A stretch of 64,000 nucleotides of DNA from Clostridium scatologenes (GTDB lineage: Bacteria; Bacillota; Clostridia; Clostridiales; Clostridiaceae). This document shows, one piece after another, positions 27,183 through 36,508 of the stretch. Each line of letters starts with the position of its first letter. The stretch's first letter is position 1. Location of the stretch: contig NZ_CP009933.1 in assembly GCF_000968375.1 (NCBI RefSeq), forward strand, positions 2,666,001 through 2,730,000. The letters run 5' to 3'. Under the pieces are notes generated by a model that saw only the letters and a program-made list of their open reading frames with translations, searched no databases and was not told the DNA's origin. Both the position numbers and the translations under genes were made by a program.

Positions 27183-28547
27183 ATGGAAGATGAAAAAATA
27201 AATGCAGTTGACAAGGTAGATGAAGTTCTTCCTGTTCCTCAACTGTTTACATTAGGTTTACAGCATGTACTTGCTATGTATGCAGGTGCTGTAGCTGTAC
27301 CATTAATTATAGGTGGTGCAGTAGGCTTAACACCAGCTCAATTAGAACTTTTAGTTGCAGCTGACTTATTCACATGTGGAATCGCAACTTTAATTCAGGC
27401 ACTTGGAATAGGTCCTAACATCGGTATTAGATTACCAGCAATATTAGGTTGTACTTTTGCAGCCGTTGGTCCACTTATAATAGTAGGTAAAAATTTAGGC
27501 ATGCAAGCAGCCTATGGTTCAATAATTGTAGCAGCAATGATCGTTGTACTTATTGCACCACTATATGGTAAAATACTGAAGTTTTTCCCTACTGTTGTAA
27601 CAGGTACCGTTGTTACTATGATTGGCCTTTCTCTAATAAATGTAGGTATAACTAGCATTGGTGGTGGTTCTGGAGCTAAAGATTTTGGAAGTTTATCTAA
27701 TCTTCTACTAGCTGGCTTTGTAATGATTGTAGTTCTATTATCAAATAAATTTTTCAAAGGATTTTTTCAAGCAATTTCTGTTTTAAATGGTATTATATTA
27801 GGTACTATAGTTGCTTCATTTATGGGAAAAGTAAATTTTTCACCTGTTATGGATGCAAAATGGATAAGCTTTGTACATCCATTTAACTTTGGTTTTCCAA
27901 AATTCGATATTGGCTCAATAATCATGATGACTTTTGTTATGTTAACAGTAATGATTGAATCAACAGGTACTTTTCTTGGAATTGGAAGAGTTTGTGATAA
28001 AGAAATTTCTGAAAAAGATATTGTACGTGGTCTTAGAGCTGAAGGAATTGCAACAATTTTAGGAGGCATTTTTAATTCCTTCCCTTATACAACTTTTAAC
28101 CAAAACCTTGGTCTTTTATCACTAAGCAAAGTAAAAAGCCGTTTTGTTGTTGTTGCTTCTGGTATAATTTTAGTATGTCTTGGCTTAATTCCAAAATTTG
28201 CAGCTATAGCTACAATTATTCCTCAACCTGTTATAGGTGGAGCTACAACTATAATGTTTGCAATGGTTGCAGTAGCTGGTATACAAATGCTTGCTGATGT
28301 AGACTTTAATAACAATTGCAATATGCTTGTTGTTGCTTGTTCTATAGGTATAGGTCTTGGAATCACAGGTGTACCTACTTTACTTGATCATACTCCATCA
28401 ATTTTTAAATCTATATTCAGTAGTGGAATAGTTTCTGCATCAGTTGTTGCCGTACTATTAAATGCATTTTTAAATCACGGAAACAAAAATGTTGAAACTA
28501 ACATTCATACTAATGTAGACTCTTCTCCAAAATGTTCTGAAGCTTAA
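27183..28547 (+). CDS. pbuX: NCS2 xanthine/purine permease
   Basis: 454 aa, about 14 hydrophobic segments. NCS2 features include GLQHVLAMYAGAVAVPLIIGG near the start, NIGIRLPAILGCTFAAVGP, and MIESTGTFLGIGRVCDKEI in the middle, the signature region of the nucleobase-ascorbate transporters. The family imports xanthine, urate or uracil with protons or sodium. The guanine-class riboswitch directly upstream favours a xanthine/guanine substrate, as for pbuX. AGGAGG precedes the ATG by about 10 nt. Single-gene unit ending at 28620-28658. Confidence 0.88.
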   Translation: MEDEKINAVDKVDEVLPVPQLFTLGLQHVLAMYAGAVAVPLIIGGAVGLTPAQLELLVAADLFTCGIATLIQALGIGPNIGIRLPAILGCTFAAVGPLIIVGKNLGMQAAYGSIIVAAMIVVLIAPLYGKILKFFPTVVTGTVVTMIGLSLINVGITSIGGGSGAKDFGSLSNLLLAGFVMIVVLLSNKFFKGFFQAISVLNGIILGTIVASFMGKVNFSPVMDAKWISFVHPFNFGFPKFDIGSIIMMTFVMLTVMIESTGTFLGIGRVCDKEISEKDIVRGLRAEGIATILGGIFNSFPYTTFNQNLGLLSLSKVKSRFVVVASGIILVCLGLIPKFAAIATIIPQPVIGGATTIMFAMVAVAGIQMLADVDFNNNCNMLVVACSIGIGLGITGVPTLLDHTPSIFKSIFSSGIVSASVVAVLLNAFLNHGNKNVETNIHTNVDSSPKCSEA

Positions 28548-28619
28548 TTTTTTAATTAGTTTCAACATAATTAATAATTATATTAACATATTTTTAAAAT
28601 AGGAAATTATTTCTAATAA

Positions 28620-28658
28620 ATTGAGTAATAGTTTAATACTGTTACCCAATTTTTTTTT
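28620..28658 (+). terminator. Terminator of the permease gene
   Basis: ATTGAGTAATAGT / ACTGTTACCCAAT stem (12 of 13 paired) followed by nine T residues. Confidence 0.8.
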
Positions 28659-28676
28659 AATTCTTGTCACAATTTT

Positions 28677-28738
28677 TAACACTTATGTGTTAATATTATA
28701 GATACCAAAAAAGGTATTAAAAATATTCTAGAATATTT
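28677..28738. promoter_or_regulatory. Palindromes upstream of the ECF sigma operon
   Basis: TAACAC-TTAT-GTGTTA (28677-28692) and the perfect palindrome AAATATTCTAGAATATTT (28721-28738) lie ahead of the sigma gene, with a small ATACC/GGTAT hairpin between. One may be an operator; I see no standard ECF -35 box. Confidence 0.35.
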
Positions 28739-28788
28739 TGATCAAAAGCTTTTGAAGAAAGTTACCTAAGGGGGAAGACAACTAAAAT

Positions 28789-29319
28789 ATGGGTGTTATT
28801 AGTTATTTTAATAAGAAAAAACAAGAACAAAATTTTAAAACTGCATATGAAAAATATTATGACACCATATTTAAAAGAATTTTTTACCTCACTGGTGACA
28901 TACATGCAGCTGAAGATTTAACACAGGAGGCATTTATGAAATTATATAATTCACCACCTGATCATGATAATATTGCTGCATGGTTAAATAAAGTTTCCAC
29001 CAATATCTCTTATAATTATATAAGAGATAAAAAAGTTCATGAAGGAAAAAATGAAATGATTTATAAAAAAGAAATTGATAATGTAGTTTCTATTGAGGAA
29101 GTTGCAATTAATAATTATGAAGTGGATTTAACTAAAAAGGTGCTAAACATGCTTTCACCTAGAGATCGTATGTGTCTGCTTCTTAAATTTTCCGGATATA
29201 AATATAGTGAGATTGCAGAAGTAATCGGAGTTGATAAAAATTCCGTCGGCACTCTTATATCAAGGGCACAAACAAAGTTTAAGGAAAATTACTTGAATTC
29301 AGAAGGAAGAGGTGAATAA
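28789..29319 (+). CDS. ECF sigma factor
   Basis: 176 aa. Region 2 (about 17-90): YEKYYDTIFKRIFYLTGDIHAAEDLTQEAFMKLYNSPPDHDNIAAWLNKVSTNISYNYIRD. Region 4 (about 115-165): VLNMLSPRDRMCLLLKFSGYKYSEIAEVIGVDKNSVGTLISRAQTKF, with the helix-turn-helix. It should direct RNA polymerase to a small stress regulon including its own operon. The anti-sigma gene follows after 2 bp and an ABC transporter after that. The inducing signal (perhaps an envelope-active compound handled by the ABC pump) is inference. Confidence 0.92.
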   Translation: MGVISYFNKKKQEQNFKTAYEKYYDTIFKRIFYLTGDIHAAEDLTQEAFMKLYNSPPDHDNIAAWLNKVSTNISYNYIRDKKVHEGKNEMIYKKEIDNVVSIEEVAINNYEVDLTKKVLNMLSPRDRMCLLLKFSGYKYSEIAEVIGVDKNSVGTLISRAQTKFKENYLNSEGRGE

Positions 29320-29321
29320 AA

Positions 29322-30428
29322 GTGAGGTGTCTAAGCGAAGGAATTATTCAAGCATACATTGATGAAGAACTTAATGATATTGAAATGAAGGAAGTAGAAA
29401 TGCATCTTTTTCAATGTAAAAAATGTAAAGAAGTTTATAAAGAACTAAAATCTATAAACAACTTTGCTATGGATAAGCTTAAAGATTATAAAAAGAATTT
29501 TAATATAACCTCTATAAAACCAGTAAACATGGATAGTGATAGGAAAAATAAAAAAGGAGAATTTAAAATTATGAAAAAATATAAGAAAATAACGGTAGCT
29601 GCTTGTGTTGCTCTTGCTATAACTACTTGCGTGTCCGTACAGCCTATAAGAGCATCAGTTATTAATGCAGTTTCAATTTTTAGAGCAACAGATATTAAAA
29701 GCGTAAATATTTCATTAGAAGATGTAAAAAAACTTAAAAGTGAACTTGAAAAGAATAAATCAGATATTAATATTGATAAAATAGGTAAAGTAAAATACCA
29801 AGGCGGTGAACAAAAAAATGTAACTATAGATGAAGCCCAAAAAACTTTACCATTTACAATACTATATCCTAAAAATATGCCATCAAAAAATATAAAAAAT
29901 ATTTCCATAAACAAACCTTCAAAATGTGATTTTACATTAAATATTGAAAATATAAATGAACTTCTTAAATCCTTAGGAGGAAAAAAGCTGTTTCCTAAAA
30001 ACTTAGATGGAAAAACTTTTTCTTTGAACACAGGTGGAACATTAAACATTTTTTATGAAGATTATACAAATGGTAACCATATAGCTGTATCAGAAAGTAA
30101 AATACCAGAACTCATTGCACCTGATAATGCAAGTGTTGATGAAATATTTAATGCCATTTCAGATCTTTCTATACTTCCATATGATATGCAAAAGCAATTA
30201 AAATCAATGAAAGATTGGAAAAGTACTTTATTTGTTCCTAATGTAGAAAATAAATCTGAAGAAATGACCATAAATGGAATGAAAGCCATTGGATGTTTCG
30301 ATAATAATAAAAATAGCAATGAATCAAGACATTCTTATATTTTAATGCTTAAAGATGACATTTTGATAAGCATTGATGGTAATGCAGATAAAAATGAACT
30401 AATAGAAATTGCAAAATCTATGAGGTGA
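29322..30428 (+). CDS. Membrane anti-sigma factor with zinc-finger domain
   Basis: 368 aa from GTG. The N-terminal anti-sigma zinc finger has HLFQCKKC (H28, C32, C35, the HxxxCxxC motif) and should sequester the ECF factor encoded just upstream. One transmembrane helix at about 88-107 (ITVAACVALAITTCVSV) splits it from a roughly 260-residue outer domain, a possible sensor for the envelope signal; I do not recognise that domain. The SD AGGTG lies in the sigma gene's end, suggesting translational coupling. Confidence 0.83.
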   Translation: MRCLSEGIIQAYIDEELNDIEMKEVEMHLFQCKKCKEVYKELKSINNFAMDKLKDYKKNFNITSIKPVNMDSDRKNKKGEFKIMKKYKKITVAACVALAITTCVSVQPIRASVINAVSIFRATDIKSVNISLEDVKKLKSELEKNKSDINIDKIGKVKYQGGEQKNVTIDEAQKTLPFTILYPKNMPSKNIKNISINKPSKCDFTLNIENINELLKSLGGKKLFPKNLDGKTFSLNTGGTLNIFYEDYTNGNHIAVSESKIPELIAPDNASVDEIFNAISDLSILPYDMQKQLKSMKDWKSTLFVPNVENKSEEMTINGMKAIGCFDNNKNSNESRHSYILMLKDDILISIDGNADKNELIEIAKSMR

Positions 30429-30433
30429 TAAAT

Positions 30434-31339
30434 TTGGTAATTGAAACTGAAAATCTTTCTAAAATATATGAAAATAATAAAGGCTGTAGGAATATAAATA
30501 TATCTGTAGCTGAAGGGGAAATTTATGGGTTTTTAGGTCCTAATGGTGCAGGAAAAAGTACATTTATAAAGACCATTGTAGGATTACTATTTCCTACTTC
30601 AGGTACTGCACACATATTAGGCAAGCCTATAGGAAATATGGAAACAAAAAAAAAGATAGGCTACTTGCCTGAACTTTTTAAATATCAAGAATGGATGACA
30701 GGATTGGACCTCCTGTCCTTCCATTCCTCATTATACAAGCTTGACAAAAAAGCTTCTTTCACAAAAATAGAAGAAGTTCTTGAGATTGTCAATTTAAAAG
30801 GTGCAGAAAAAAGTAAAATAGGTACTTATAGCAAGGGAATGCAGCAGAGAATAGGAATTGCTAGCGCTCTTCTTTGCGACCCAGAGCTCCTTTTTTTAGA
30901 TGAACCTACCTCTGCTCTAGACCCTATAGGTAGAAAAGAGGTTAGGGACATTATGTTAAAGTTAAAAAATATAGGTAAAACTGTATTTCTAAACAGTCAT
31001 CTTTTAAGTGAAGTAGAGATGATTTGTGATAGCGCTGCCATTATCAGCAAAGGTAACATCATAAAGCAAGGAAAAATGAATGATCTTTTAGAAGGAAATA
31101 CTATTTTAGATATTCATGTAGAAGATATAAATAATGAAATTTTAAATAAACTTGAAAAATTTGATGAAGATATGATATTTAATGGGAAAAACATTAAAAT
31201 GCACGTAAAGGAAGATGATGAAATACACCAAATTGCATCACTAATTATAACAGGTGGAGGAAAATTATATGGACTTACTCCACATAGAGATAGTCTTGAA
31301 GACTTATTTATAAAACTTGTTGAAGGAGGTCAAAAATAA
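30434..31339 (+). CDS. ABC-2 type transporter ATPase
   Basis: 301 aa. Start chosen as TTG at 30434 (MVIETENLSK) because GAGGTG lies 6 nt upstream; the GTG at 30425 is part of that SD and overlaps the previous stop. Walker A GPNGAGKS, Q-loop PELFKYQEW, signature YSKGMQQR, Walker B LLFLDEPTSAL and switch HLLSEVE are all present. The C-terminus shows the family's regulatory tail. It pairs with the permease gene that overlaps its stop (TAATG), forming an exporter or a resistance/stress pump in the ECF operon. Confidence 0.93.
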   Translation: MVIETENLSKIYENNKGCRNINISVAEGEIYGFLGPNGAGKSTFIKTIVGLLFPTSGTAHILGKPIGNMETKKKIGYLPELFKYQEWMTGLDLLSFHSSLYKLDKKASFTKIEEVLEIVNLKGAEKSKIGTYSKGMQQRIGIASALLCDPELLFLDEPTSALDPIGRKEVRDIMLKLKNIGKTVFLNSHLLSEVEMICDSAAIISKGNIIKQGKMNDLLEGNTILDIHVEDINNEILNKLEKFDEDMIFNGKNIKMHVKEDDEIHQIASLIITGGGKLYGLTPHRDSLEDLFIKLVEGGQK

Positions 31340-32190
31340 TGTTTATAATTGCCTTATCTACCTTCAAAGAAATATATAGGAAGAAAATTTTTCACTTTAT
31401 AGGCATACTAACCATACTATATCTTATTCTTTTAACTATTATTTTTAAATTTATAGGCAATAATTTACATAGGAGTAATGGTGTAATAGATATGCTTATA
31501 AATCTTTCTTCAACAATTTCTATAGTTGGCTTTTATTTTTCCAGCATGCTTGTAGCTTTTCTAACCATAATGCTTTCTATAGGAACTGTTTCCTCTGAAA
31601 TGGAAAATGGCACTATTTTAACTATTTTAACAAAACCAATTAAAAGAAGCGAATATATAATTGGAAAATACCTAGGAACAGGTATTCTAATTATTTTATA
31701 TAGCCTTATTCTTTACATATCAGTAATTATTATTTCTACTATAAGTAAAATATCCATTATTGAAGCGTTTGGAATAAGTACTCTAGCTAAGGGTTTTCTA
31801 TTTTTTATTTTACAACCTTTAACCATATTATCAGTATCTCTTTATGGAAGCACCAAATTAAAAACTGTAAATAATGGAATATTAATAATGGCTTTATATG
31901 TTCTTGGACTAATTGGTGGTGTAATGGAGCAAGTAGGTTCATATATAAAAAATGACTCTCTTTCTACCATAGGAATAATTTCAAGTTTAATTTCCCCTTT
32001 TGAGATCACTTATAGAAAAATGATTTCAACTATTTTTTCTTCTTTGGGTTCCTTTAATTTTCTATCAGGCTTTGGCATGGACGGAAAATCTACAACACCA
32101 AGCATATATATGATGGTTTATGTATGCATATACCTAGTTCTTTTTATATTTATAAGCATTAAAGGATTTAACAAAAAAGATATTGGATAA
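31339..32190 (+). CDS. ABC-2 type transporter permease
   Basis: 283 aa with about six hydrophobic helices and the ABC-2 permease arrangement: an N-terminal helix after SAL-like leader IALSTFKEIYRKKIFHF, then a MENGTILTILTKPIKRSEYIIGKYLG coupling segment between helices 2 and 3. It completes the transporter with the ATPase encoded immediately upstream (stop and start overlap). The substrate is unknown; its location behind a sigma/anti-sigma pair suggests removal of, or defence against, a membrane-acting compound. Confidence 0.88.
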   Translation: MFIIALSTFKEIYRKKIFHFIGILTILYLILLTIIFKFIGNNLHRSNGVIDMLINLSSTISIVGFYFSSMLVAFLTIMLSIGTVSSEMENGTILTILTKPIKRSEYIIGKYLGTGILIILYSLILYISVIIISTISKISIIEAFGISTLAKGFLFFILQPLTILSVSLYGSTKLKTVNNGILIMALYVLGLIGGVMEQVGSYIKNDSLSTIGIISSLISPFEITYRKMISTIFSSLGSFNFLSGFGMDGKSTTPSIYMMVYVCIYLVLFIFISIKGFNKKDIG

Positions 32191-32229
32191 ACAAACTCTC
32201 ATTTTTCTTTTAAAACAGTAAATGTAAAA

Positions 32230-32261
32230 ACATACTAGGTTTTACCCAGTATGTCTTTTTT
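32230..32261. terminator. Bidirectional terminator
   Basis: ACATACTAGGT-ttt-ACCCAGTATGT (one mismatch), then CTTTTTT on the plus strand and T-rich sequence on the minus strand; it separates the ECF operon from convergent topB. Confidence 0.8.
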
Positions 32262-32267
32262 ATATAT

Positions 32268-34595
32268 TTATGAATTTTCAAAGGAAAGTTCTATTTTTCC
32301 TCCCTTTATTATAAGTCTTGCATTAAATTCATTGCCTTTTTTTGATTTAAATCCATTTATAATATCTGTTTTCCCATGATTCATTAAATTCTTAATTTGT
32401 TCAACAGGTATCTTTTTACCACAAATTTCTGAAACAAAAAATTTACATCCACTTTGCCAATTATTGCAGCCATATCCCTTGCTATTCTTTACAATATTGC
32501 CTGTTTTGCATATGGGGCATAAGCCTAATGATTCCCTATCTCCATTTCCACCCTTATCTACATTTGAGCTTTTTTTGCTTTTAGAAGAACTTTTAACTTT
32601 TACTCCATTACTATTTTTATCCTTAACTTCTTCAAAAAAACTGTGCATATCACCCATATTCATTCTATCCATAACCTTTTTTACATTAAGCTTAGTATAA
32701 TCCTCCAGCTTCTTCATAAATATATCAGGTTCTATTTCCTTTCCATACACCATTTTTAATCCCTTTTCCCAGCTAGCTGTAAGCGTAGGATTAAGCAGTG
32801 TAGGTATAGAATTTATTATAACCTCATATATCATTTCTCCCTTTTGAGTTGGAGATATAACTTGAGTTTTCTTATCAGACATGATATAGCCTATTTTTTC
32901 TAACTTCTTTAATATTTCAGCTCTAGTGGCTGAAGTTCCTATACCAGCTCCTTTTATCTGCTCTCTAAGTTCTTCATCTTCAATAAGCTTACCTGCATTT
33001 TCCATAGCAATTATTATTGATCCTGAAGTGTATTTTTTAGGAGGTGAAGTTTCCCCTTCCTTTACTTCCATATCAACTACGTCTACTATTTGTCCTTTTT
33101 TAAGCTTACTCAGAAACTTTAAATTCTTTTCTTCCTTATTCTTTTTATACTCTTTTAATACATTAAGGTATCCTTCTTCTACACAAACCTTATCTGTAGT
33201 AAAAAATCTTTCTCCACCAGCTTGAGTTGTAATGGCAATTTTGTTATATTTTGCTGGAGGATAAAATATAGCCAAAAATCTTCTAAGCACCAAATTATAT
33301 ACTTTTTTCTCCAAATCCGTTAGACCATTATAGCTCTGAAGACCTTCCCCTGTTGGTATAATAGCATAGTGATCTGTTATTTTGCTATCATTTACATACT
33401 TAGTTTTTTCCAAATTTGAATACCATTTATTATTCAATATATTTTCCGCTATACCCTTTATTTCTTTATCACCATCATATTTCAAAAACTTCCTTATATT
33501 TTTATCTATTTCCTTTGCTACAGCCTTAGACAAAACTCTAGCATCTGTTCTTGGATATGTAAGCAGCTTTTTTTCATATAAGGATTGAATTTTATTTAAA
33601 GTTTCTTCAGGACTTATTTTAAATTTCTTTGAACATTCATTTTGAAGCTCTGCTAGGTTAAAAAGCAAAGGAGCATTTTTACTTTCTACAGTCTTTTTTA
33701 TATTTTCTATAACAGGCTCCTTTTCAAAAATTTTCTCACCTATTTCTTCTATAAATTTTTCTGCATCTTCTCTTTTCTTAAAACCGCCTTCATTATATAA
33801 AAGAGGTGAATCCTTATATTTAGAACCTTCTACAGATTTCCATTCACCCTCATAGACCATTTCTTCTTCATATTCTCCACCAGAATTGCCATCAAAGCTT
33901 CCTAAAATCTTATAAAAAGGTGTCTTTACAAATGATCTTATCTCCCGTTCTCTATCTACAATCATTCCAAGAACACAGCTCATAACTCTACCCACTGCAA
34001 TTACCACTAATTTATCTCCAGTAGAATTAGCCACAGTTTTTCCATATTTAAGAGTTAAAAGTCTGGAAAAATTTATTCCTAAAAGATAATCTTCTTTAGC
34101 TCTTAAATATGCTGAATCAGCCAATGAATCATATTCTGAAATATCTTTTGCTTCTTTTATACCTCTGCGGATTTCTTCCTCTGTTTGAGAATCAATCCAC
34201 ACTCTCTTTTTTTCCTTATCTTTTACCCCTACCATTTGATCTACAAGTCTATAAATGTATTCTCCTTCTCTTCCTGAGTCGGTACATACATATATTGTAC
34301 TTATATCTTCTCTTTTTAATAATCCACTAACTATATTGAATTGCTTTGATACTGCTGGAATAATTTCATATTTATATTCCTTAGGTAAAAAAGGCAAAGT
34401 ATCTAAAGACCATCTTTTTAAATTAGGATCATAGGCTTCTGGATAGCTCATAGTTACCATATGTCCCACACACCATGAAAACACGGCTTTGTCTGATTCT
34501 ATATAGCCATCTCTTTTGGTACCTTTTACATTTAAAAGTTTAACGTATTCCATAGCCACTGACGGCTTTTCTGTAATAAATAAAGCTTTACTCAT
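32268..34595 (-). CDS. topB: DNA topoisomerase III (type IA)
   Basis: 775 aa. Toprim domain at the N-terminus (KALFITEKPSVAMEYVKLL; VCTDSGREGEYIYRLV), catalytic tyrosine in LLTYPRTDARVLSK (about residue 350), and GIGTSATRAEILKKLEKIGYI. The C-terminus has a single zinc-finger-like segment CPICKTGNIVKNSKGYGCNNWQSGCKF and a further basic domain. It relaxes and decatenates DNA through a single-strand break, together with RecQ-type helicases in many bacteria. Length is normal. Monocistronic; 34596-34828 upstream holds no recognised gene. Confidence 0.93.
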   Translation of the reverse strand: MSKALFITEKPSVAMEYVKLLNVKGTKRDGYIESDKAVFSWCVGHMVTMSYPEAYDPNLKRWSLDTLPFLPKEYKYEIIPAVSKQFNIVSGLLKREDISTIYVCTDSGREGEYIYRLVDQMVGVKDKEKKRVWIDSQTEEEIRRGIKEAKDISEYDSLADSAYLRAKEDYLLGINFSRLLTLKYGKTVANSTGDKLVVIAVGRVMSCVLGMIVDREREIRSFVKTPFYKILGSFDGNSGGEYEEEMVYEGEWKSVEGSKYKDSPLLYNEGGFKKREDAEKFIEEIGEKIFEKEPVIENIKKTVESKNAPLLFNLAELQNECSKKFKISPEETLNKIQSLYEKKLLTYPRTDARVLSKAVAKEIDKNIRKFLKYDGDKEIKGIAENILNNKWYSNLEKTKYVNDSKITDHYAIIPTGEGLQSYNGLTDLEKKVYNLVLRRFLAIFYPPAKYNKIAITTQAGGERFFTTDKVCVEEGYLNVLKEYKKNKEEKNLKFLSKLKKGQIVDVVDMEVKEGETSPPKKYTSGSIIIAMENAGKLIEDEELREQIKGAGIGTSATRAEILKKLEKIGYIMSDKKTQVISPTQKGEMIYEVIINSIPTLLNPTLTASWEKGLKMVYGKEIEPDIFMKKLEDYTKLNVKKVMDRMNMGDMHSFFEEVKDKNSNGVKVKSSSKSKKSSNVDKGGNGDRESLGLCPICKTGNIVKNSKGYGCNNWQSGCKFFVSEICGKKIPVEQIKNLMNHGKTDIINGFKSKKGNEFNARLIIKGGKIELSFENS

Positions 34596-34828
34596 AAAAA
34601 ACCTCTCTGCATCTTAATGATTAAGTATTCATTTTCACAAGTTACTTGTCCAATTATACACTAAAGTAACTAAATTTAAAAATTTCACTTAAAATAGTTT
34701 CAAAATCAATTATATCATAATTTAGTTTTTCACATAATATTATTACCAAAGCCATGACTTTTATCCATAATTGTCCATTAAGAATACAGAGTAAAATATT
34801 TTCGATATATGTTATTTATTGTATATTT

Positions 34829-35593
34829 TCAACTTTTACTAAATGTATTGATCTCATCTATTTCAATTTTAACCATCAAGGCTCCATTATTAAAGAACTC
34901 ATGTCTACCACCTTCTTTAATTAAGCACCATACTTTATTACGATCTGTAACTACAGTACCTGCAAGCATATTAATTCCATATTTATATAAGCATTTAGTC
35001 ATAGGTGTACTAGGCCCTAAAATAGTAACATACGCATTTTTACTAAGATTAAGAAGTCTTGGTAAAGTTTTATTTATTAATGTAACTGCTGTTATGAAAA
35101 CAAAATCTTGCTCTGGCAACAAGTATTCACAAGATGGATCTGGGAAATCTCCCTCCTGTGGAATTCTTTCAAGTATAGAAAGTTTGCATATTTCAGCTAA
35201 AGGTTCTAAATCTGGAAAATGACCTATAACAGCTACCTTTTTACCCTTTATTTTGTCTTTCATATATTCAAAATCATTAACATTTTTTTGTTTCTTCATA
35301 CTAATACCACTAAGCACCTCAAAATTATTAGAAGTATTGATTACAGAATTAATTGCCGCTAAACCCAATGCTGCTTCATAATTACTCCAGGATTTTATAA
35401 GTTTCGCAGCATCATAGACTTTCATTCCAACCACATTACCTGCCGTGTGTAAATAGGAATTTCCTTCCTTAGGAGTCATGGCCATACCAGTGCCAATGGA
35501 TTCCACTAAAAACCAGTTTAATCCCGCTACAAAATCCTTTATAACTAAATCCTTAGGTATTAATTCTATTAACTCATCATATATTTCCCACAT
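34829..35593 (-). CDS. DUF4213/DUF364 putative heavy-metal chelation protein
   Basis: 254 aa. The N-terminal part (MWEIYDELIELIPKD...FVAGLNWFLVES) is DUF4213-like and the C-terminal part (KVAVIGHFPDLEPLAEICKLSILERIPQEGDFPDPSCEYLLPEQDFVFITAVTLINKTLPRLL) is DUF364. Family members occur with iron-siderophore, cobalamin and molybdenum type ABC transporters and have a Rossmann-like fold. Its location at the end of such a cluster supports a metal-handling role; the activity is unknown. SD GGAGG before the ATG. The gap 35594-35831 has no gene; a short 19-aa frame there is not convincing. Confidence 0.78.
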   Translation of the reverse strand: MWEIYDELIELIPKDLVIKDFVAGLNWFLVESIGTGMAMTPKEGNSYLHTAGNVVGMKVYDAAKLIKSWSNYEAALGLAAINSVINTSNNFEVLSGISMKKQKNVNDFEYMKDKIKGKKVAVIGHFPDLEPLAEICKLSILERIPQEGDFPDPSCEYLLPEQDFVFITAVTLINKTLPRLLNLSKNAYVTILGPSTPMTKCLYKYGINMLAGTVVTDRNKVWCLIKEGGRHEFFNNGALMVKIEIDEINTFSKS

Positions 35594-35831
35594 AGTTACC
35601 TCCTTGTGCTATTTTATAAAAAATTAACCCAGCTATACTTTGAATTTAAGTAATATTTAAAAGCCTTCAATACTTTCTTTATTAATAGCTCAAAAGTCCA
35701 TTAAAACATCATTCATTATCACTTGCCTTTTCCATTTAGCAATCTTCATTTTTATTAAAAATTTAAATGACTTAATATGCTTCTATCTTGTTATCTGAAA
35801 TATTACATTTTAAAATTTGCTAATTTTCTTT

Positions 35832-36446
35832 TCAATCTGGATTTTCACAATTTAATATTTTTTTAACTTCATTGTCATTCAATTCATATTCAAAAAAATT
35901 TTTATAAAACCATTTTGTTTCCTTTGCAATATCAACATCTTGAAATTTTTCTGGATATATATTTTTAGCCATCCATACCAATTGCAATGCCGATTCTGTT
36001 CCAAGTCTTGCCCATGAAAAAACACCACTAGGACTTACAAAAACTTTATTATCCTTTACTGCCTTTAACTGATTCCATGAAGGATTTTTTGATATTTTAC
36101 TTTTTTTAAGATTTCCATCTACTATTATCATATCTGGATTCCACTTAAGCAATTGCTCTATGGAAACTTCTTTATATCCATCAACATCATTAAATGCTTC
36201 ATTTACAGCTCCCACCATATTTATAGCTTCATTTTGTGGCATGTTTTTTCCCCATACTGAAACACTTTCATTCTGTATTGATAGATAAATTATCTTAGGT
36301 TTTTCATTTTCAGGAATTTTAGAAGTTATAGAAGATATTTCACTTATATTTTTCTCAAAATAGCTTTTATACTCTTCTGCTTTTTTATATTCATTTTCTC
36401 CAAGCACCTTACCAGTTACAAAAACACTATTTATTATGTCTTGATA
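35832..36446 (-). pseudogene. ABC transporter substrate-binding protein, C-terminal fragment
   Basis: The C-terminal lobe of a TroA/BtuF-like periplasmic-type binding protein: VFVTGKVLGENEYKKAEEYK..., VSIEQLLKWNPDMIIVD, VKDNKVFVSPSGVFSWARLGTESALQLVWMAKNIYPEKF. It closely parallels the C-terminus of the intact protein at 42724-43815. The gene was split by the IS3-family element at 36447-38112; the N-terminal half with its lipoprotein signal is at 38113-38605. No SD lies before the first internal ATG (36407), so it is probably not translated. Confidence 0.88.
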
Positions 36447-36508
36447 TGCTCCCTTTATAGTAGACAGTTAAAAAAATAAAACTGTTTCTATAAAGGGGGC
36501 ATATTTTT

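Noticed and set aside
29486..30319. Open frames opposite the anti-sigma gene
   Set aside because: They mirror the plus-strand coding region, lack SDs and resemble no protein.
35650..35740. 19-aa frame upstream of the DUF364 gene (MKIAKWKRQVIMNDVLMDF)
   Set aside because: No SD and no downstream context; probably chance.
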